Below, piece by piece: positions 7,951 through 11,399 of a stretch of DNA of 11,399 nucleotides. Source of the stretch: Euperipatoides rowelli (taxonomy: Eukaryota > Onychophora > Udeonychophora > Euonychophora > Peripatopsidae); the NCBI GenBank assembly GCA_003024985.2, contig PXIH01S0012656.1; one strand, written 5' to 3'. The translations under genes and the position numbers were made by a program. How positions within the stretch are numbered: position 1 is the stretch's first letter; each line of letters opens with the position of its first letter. The notes under the pieces were generated by a model, which did not search any database, was not told where the DNA came from, and was given only the letters and a program-made list of their open reading frames with translations.

Positions 7951-7960
7951 TCTCCCCCCT
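7951..7960 (-). other. Polypurine tract
   Basis: AGGGGGGAGA on the minus strand sits directly before TGTGGC. Such a tract primes plus-strand DNA synthesis in LTR retroelements. Its position between the pol stop (7964-7966) and the LTR fixes the LTR start. Confidence 0.8.
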
Positions 7961-7963
7961 GAG

Positions 7964-8190
7964 TTAGTCACTATCCCTTTTTTTTATATATATGTAGTCT
8001 TTAAATTTTTCAGACCTTTTTGATACTCTGCCTGATCTTGTATAGTTATTTTGAACAGGTACCTGCTCAAGCNCATTATTGACAATTTCCAACTGATTCT
8101 CAACAGATTCTGTATCATCCATATCTCTTGTGATGGTTATAGGTGGATTATGAGATGATTTCAAGTGATGGCTGTTTCTTTGAAGAAATA
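7964..8190 (-). pseudogene. C-terminal tail of a gypsy pol
   Basis: The minus frame reads RNSHHLKSSHNPP, an acidic linker (DMDDTESVENQLE), then YTRSGRVSKRSEKFKDYI and a TAA at 7964-7966. The T-R-S-G-R-x-S-K-[RP]-x-E-[RK] ending before the polypurine tract is typical of the very end of gypsy pol polyproteins. An N at 8073 leaves one codon undetermined. The frame is intact over the last 66 codons, so this end is less damaged than the neighbouring copy. The rest of this pol (integrase core and upstream) is missing above about 8190. Confidence 0.8.
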
Positions 8191-8582
8191 GATAATTAGT
8201 TAATCATTATGTTCAGGCAAGTTTCACACTTACAATATCATTTTTTCCCCATTTCTTACCGAAATTTAAAAAAAAAAAAAATGGAAATTTTTTATTTTTT
8301 TTTAATTTGAATTTGGGTAGACACTATGGAAAAACTAATTGGATTGGAAAAGGTTAACAATTCAATTTATACAAATACAGGCAATTGATCGTATTTTTAT
8401 TTCCAATAAAAAATACTTGCATTAGAATCATTGTGGGAATATCCATGTAATTTATTTTTTTTCAATACCAGTTTAGTGGTTAGGGTTTAGCAGTTATCAA
8501 ATTAATTATAGTCTTGTAATTTTATAGTTACATTCTATGTATATTTATTTCACATGTTAAAATGGGAGTTTTACNATTTAAA
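8191..8582. other. Non-coding spacer
   Basis: AT-rich with an A run at about 8267-8280 and T runs nearby, plus an unresolved base at 8575. No integrase core precedes the pol tail here, and I see no other gene or repeat. Confidence 0.5.
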
Positions 8583-9042
8583 AAATATCATTTTCCCTTT
8601 CCTTTTTCTCTCTTTTTTCCCTCCATTTTTAAAAAATTGTTACATTATTACTTTTAACTGAATTTTTCCCTCCTTTTTTTATCCTTCCCTTTCCAAAATA
8701 TTGTACATTTAATTTAACAAAATAGACTGTTTTATGATTAGCATACACTATTAGGAAATACAATGATCAAATACAAATATACAATATGACAGTAAAATCA
8801 AAAATATTAATAGAAAATAACCATATTCCAATAGAAATACTATCATACTGCATATTTGTATTTGACCATTGTAGGCCTAATTCCTAATAGTGTATGCTAA
8901 TCATAAAACAGTCTATTTTGTTAAATTAAATGTACAATATTTTAGAAAGGGAAGGATAAAAAAGGGAGGGAAAAATTAGTTAAAAGTAATAATGTAACAA
9001 TTTTTTAAAAAGGGAGGGAAAAAAGAGAGAAAAAGGAAAATA
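8583..9042. repeat. Large inverted repeat, ~205-bp arms
   Basis: The left arm (about 8583-8794) and right arm (8838-9042) are reverse complements over almost their whole length, with a 43-base spacer. Shared blocks include AAAAAATTGTTACATTATTA, TGTACATTTAATTTAACAAA and TGATTAGCATACACTATTAG. Differences are a few substitutions, small indels in the pyrimidine-rich outer part, and ~6 extra bases creating TAGGCCTA in the right arm (8872-8879). One strand of each arm is pyrimidine-rich. No clear target duplication borders it and no protein is encoded. It may be a foldback element or an inverted duplication. Confidence 0.93.
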
Positions 9043-9052
9043 ATTTATAAAC

Positions 9053-9060
9053 CACATTAT
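9053..9060 (+). repeat. Target site duplication, left copy
   Basis: CACATTAT precedes the hAT end and is repeated exactly at 10213-10220. Eight bases is the hAT superfamily length. Confidence 0.92.
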
Positions 9061-9104
9061 TAGGGTGACCAGATTTTCAAATTGTCCTCTGGAGACAGCT
9101 TTAT

Positions 9105-9138
9105 GGATGGGGGGGGGGGGGGTGACCCCCATCCCCCC
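9105..9138. repeat. G-run/C-run hairpin
   Basis: GGATGGGGG with a 14-base G run (9109-9122) is followed by TGA and CCCCCATCCCCCC, so GATGGGGG pairs with CCCCCATC. A T run follows. Its order (G run, TGACC, C run, T run) recurs at about 11156-11200. Confidence 0.75.
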
Positions 9139-9291
9139 GCCCCCGAACCTTTTTTTTCAAAGTGAAGAATTGGGTGCATTTTAGCATAAATATTGTATAT
9201 TTGTCTAGGTACATATTTTTATTAGAAAAAAAAACAAAAAAACATGGGAGTTGCCAAAGAAAGACCTGTTGTAAGCTACATGCATTTATTA

Positions 9292-9400
9292 CAGTGTTGG
9301 TCAGTAACGAAGTAAAAGTAACGAAGTACTGTACTTAAGTAAATGTAGCAATACTTTTTAGATTANTTTACTTTTACTTAAGTACTTGCAACAAATACTT
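9292..9400 (+). mobile_element. Nested hAT-like end (CAGTGTTGG)
   Basis: CAGTGTTGGTCAGTAACGAA starts a stretch of AAGTAAAAGTAACGAAGTAC-type repeats with an internal inverted pair, GTACTTAAGTAAA (9331-9343) and TTTACTTAAGTAC (9373-9385). CAGTGTTGG followed by AGTAACG is a widespread non-autonomous hAT end in animal genomes as I know it. The opposite end was not found, so it is truncated or forms part of the host element. Confidence 0.45.
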
Positions 9401-10212
9401 TGAACCACACTGATTTATTATCTGTCACCATAAATTTATATAGGCTAATGAATATGGTTTTATTGTGCTAAACTTTTATGGACTAAGAAATAAAATTAGA
9501 TACTCATTACACTTGATTTAAAATTTATTAATTTAAATTACATCTGTTATATAATAGGCCTAGACTAAAAAGCCTATAATAAAAATAAAAAAATTAAGCA
9601 ATTTCCACATACGGTACATAAATTTATGGTTATTTCGTCATTAACTAAAAATTATTTTTTTAATTGTTTAAAAAACAAAACATCATTTTACTTGCACTTT
9701 TCTGATGAATGAATTTTTTAAAATTGATTCATTTTGGGCTAACAATACACTAACGGCATCACATGTTATAGAAGTTTATCTCGATCATAAGTAAAGCTTT
9801 GATTGTATAAATGTTGAATATTTTGAGGTAAGGGAAAACTGATTTAAACGTATCATCAAAAATATATTTTCGTTTTTCTATTATTGGTGGCATTTTTTCA
9901 GTTTTGAAAACTTTGATTCTCGTGCTACTAGCAGACGTCAGATGTGAGATTGAAGAAAATAATAACCGGAGGTTTTTTTAATTATTCTTTTATAAATCAA
10001 TATTTTATACAAGTAGAAATAAAAATCTATATTCCACATTTTTATTAATTAAAACATTATTTTTATGAAATAAAAATTATATATGTTGTAACTTATTAAT
10101 AATTACTATTAACGGGGAGGAATTCTTAATTCCGGGAACATTTTTTCACCTTGGACAAATGTCATGATCCAGGGACTGTCCCCGGAAAACGGGGATATAC
10201 ATGGTCACCCTA

Positions 10213-10220
10213 CACATTAT
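10213..10220 (+). repeat. Target site duplication, right copy
   Basis: CACATTAT, identical to 9053-9060, directly after the right hAT end. Confidence 0.92.
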
Positions 10221-11155
10221 TATATTTCTTTATATTTTGAATTTTTTAATCTTTTATTTTTATTATTCAATCAATTTGTAATTATCATTTTATTTTTATT
10301 ATTTTAGATAGGTCTATTTCAATTTGTAATTTTTTTTGTAGTCAGCCAGAAGAATCCAATAAAGGATGAAAGCTTGCTGCTAAATTTTATTTATTTATTT
10401 ATTTATTTTCATAATTTTATTTAAAAGAATATAACACGTACAAGTAGTAGTAATATTTGGAGTTGCATCAACATTTAATCACTGTACTCGTTTGTAGGAT
10501 TTCATAACAAAAGATGATTATTTTTTTTTTAGTTCCTTTTTCCAAAGATATGGATTTAGGAACTATCATTTCTTTTTTATTTGGGGATTTTAAAGCACTG
10601 AACATAATTGTGTGGAATGAATTTAAGCAGAATAATTCTCACAATTTTCCATACTAGCCTTCACAGAACTTTTAAAATTGATCACATAATAAAAAGCTGT
10701 TTTTAAGTATTGCTAAATCAAAAATACATTTGTAAAAAATGAATATTAAAATATTTATCAAAACTGGAATAAATATTAACATTTTTATTTAATTGTAAAA
10801 TGTTTTGGAATAGCCTTTTTTTTTTTTTTTGGGCCAATAAATAAAATTCATTTTTTTACCGCCCCCCGCCCCCCACTCCCGTATTTAGTTTTGCTAAAGT
10901 TGGCAACCCTATTTACTATACATTTATTATTTTAAACTGCTAAGATGATATACGCTAGAATGAAAAATATAATTTATAGGACTAGGCTATAGTCTATAAT
11001 AATAGGCCTACTTATTGAACTAAACTAACCTTGTTTCCGGAACAATAAGCTGACATCTACAGTAGGTCTGTCAATGTAGCTATTGCATGCACTTTTATTA
11101 ATGAATAAAGCTTATTATTTATATCGTTATATTATTATGGACCAAGGGCGTATGA
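10221..11155. other. AT-rich non-coding stretch
   Basis: Contains the TTTA microsatellite, a T run (about 10816-10830), a C-rich patch CCGCCCCCCGCCCCCCACTC (about 10859-10878) and a TAGGCCTA at 11003-11010. GTTGGCAACCCTA at about 10900 looks like the end of some repeat, but no matching start was found. No gene seen. Confidence 0.5.
10384..10409 (+). repeat. (TTTA)n microsatellite
   Basis: About six TTTA units in a row, nearly perfect. Confidence 0.85.
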
Positions 11156-11200
11156 TGTGGGGGGATGGGGGTTGACCTCCCCCCCCACCAATTGTTTTTT
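11156..11200. repeat. G-run/C-run hairpin, second copy of the layout
   Basis: GTGGGGGGATGGGGG is followed by TTGACC and CCTCCCCCCCCAC, allowing a G:C stem, then ACCAATTGTTTTTT. The GGATGGGGG, TGACC, C run and T run order is shared with 9105-9155. An AGGGCGTATGATGTGG lead-in precedes it. Confidence 0.6.
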
Positions 11201-11399
11201 CAAATCTTACCAAAAGGTAAAAAAACGTCAACCAAAAAAAAGCTTCTCAAATTTTACCAAAAGGTAACAAAAGCTTGTGAAATGCTACCAAAAGGTATCA
11301 AAATGTCCTGTTTACCCAAAAAATGCCTCTCAAATTGTACCAAAAGGTAACAAAACATCCTCTCAACAAAAAAAAGCTTCTCAAATTCTACCAAAAGGT
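11201..11399 (+). repeat. ~51-bp tandem array, open at the window edge
   Basis: The core TACCAAAAGGT starts at 11208, 11255, 11286, 11338 and 11389, so spacings are 47, 31, 52 and 51. A full unit reads CTCAAATTnTACCAAAAGGT, AACAAAACnTCCTCTCAAC, then AAAAAAAGCTTCT; the 31-base unit is internally deleted. The array runs off the window. The 61-codon plus frame over it (11165-11350) is an accident of the repeat, because the short units shift its register. Confidence 0.9.

Larger units (their letters stand above)
9061..10212. mobile_element. Non-autonomous hAT element, 1152 bp
   Basis: The element begins TAGGGTGACCA (9061-9071) and ends TGGTCACCCTA (10202-10212), perfect 11-bp terminal inverted repeats, and is flanked by the perfect 8-bp duplication CACATTAT. 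Those lengths define hAT. The (C/T)AGGGTGACCA end with a nearby GTCCCCGGAAAACGGGGA-like inner region recalls Zaphod/Tip100-type hAT elements of animals; this family placement is from memory. No transposase frame is present, so it would depend on an autonomous relative. The interior is AT-rich, holds a nested hAT-like end at 9292, a G-run hairpin near 9105 and one N (9366). The intact duplication suggests this is one of the younger insertions here. Confidence 0.9.

Noticed and set aside
8073-9366. Single N bases at 8073, 8575 and 9366.
   Set aside because: They are unresolved base calls, not biology; they only leave one codon of the pol tail unknown.
10895-10915. GTTGGCAACCCTA as a transposon terminal repeat.
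   Set aside because: No matching TAGGGTTGCCAAC start is in the window; AGTTGCCAAAG near 9249 is too different.
11165-11350. 61-codon Lys-rich plus-strand frame.
   Set aside because: It is produced by a tandem array whose 47- and 31-base units break the codon register.
11201-11399. CRISPR-like array.
   Set aside because: Units are contiguous tandem repeats without unique spacers, in an animal-type genome.

Overview
The window looks like AT-rich nuclear DNA of an animal, most likely intergenic and dominated by decayed transposable elements. Supporting signs are a low GC content, homopolymer runs, Ty3/gypsy-type pol fragments full of stops and frameshifts, a hAT-type DNA transposon with a perfect 8-bp target duplication, and no bacterial gene organisation. 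The palindrome TAGGCCTA occurs five times, far more than composition predicts. I cannot name the species. No intact protein-coding gene and no rRNA or tRNA gene could be recognised.

Layout. Positions ~60-660 (minus) hold an integrase fragment of a gypsy-like element. Positions ~660-2090 are AT-rich and hold two copies of a pogo/Tigger-like end motif, an unassigned 63-codon frame and, at 2088-2173 (minus), a possible short acidic exon. Positions 2272-3890 (plus) carry one badly decayed gypsy element in gag-pol order: gag zinc knuckle, protease DTG, reverse transcriptase and RNase H. Positions 3890-5070 are non-coding, with a 33-bp tandem duplication and a triple TACTTGCCC motif.

Positions ~5071-7690 (minus) are a second gypsy pol remnant with reverse transcriptase, RNase H, zinc-binding region, integrase core and GPY/F-like C-terminus. 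Its integrase is interrupted by a ~105-bp inverted duplication that makes a tight hairpin. Directly upstream of its RT, on the same strand, lie the last part of another pol (7964-8190), a polypurine tract and a ~214-bp LTR (7737-7950).

Positions 8583-9042 are a near-perfect inverted repeat with ~205-bp arms and a 43-bp spacer. A non-autonomous hAT element follows at 9061-10212, with TIR TAGGGTGACCA and TSD CACATTAT. The rest is AT-rich spacer with a TTTA microsatellite, two C/G-rich patches and, from about 11201 to the window edge, a ~51-bp tandem array that continues beyond the window.

These parts do not form a working system; the window is a record of nested and rearranged insertions. The most notable structures are the two large hairpin-forming inverted repeats, the TAGGCCTA excess and the tail-LTR-RT junction. 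Three single-base N positions (8073, 8575, 9366) mark unresolved calls.
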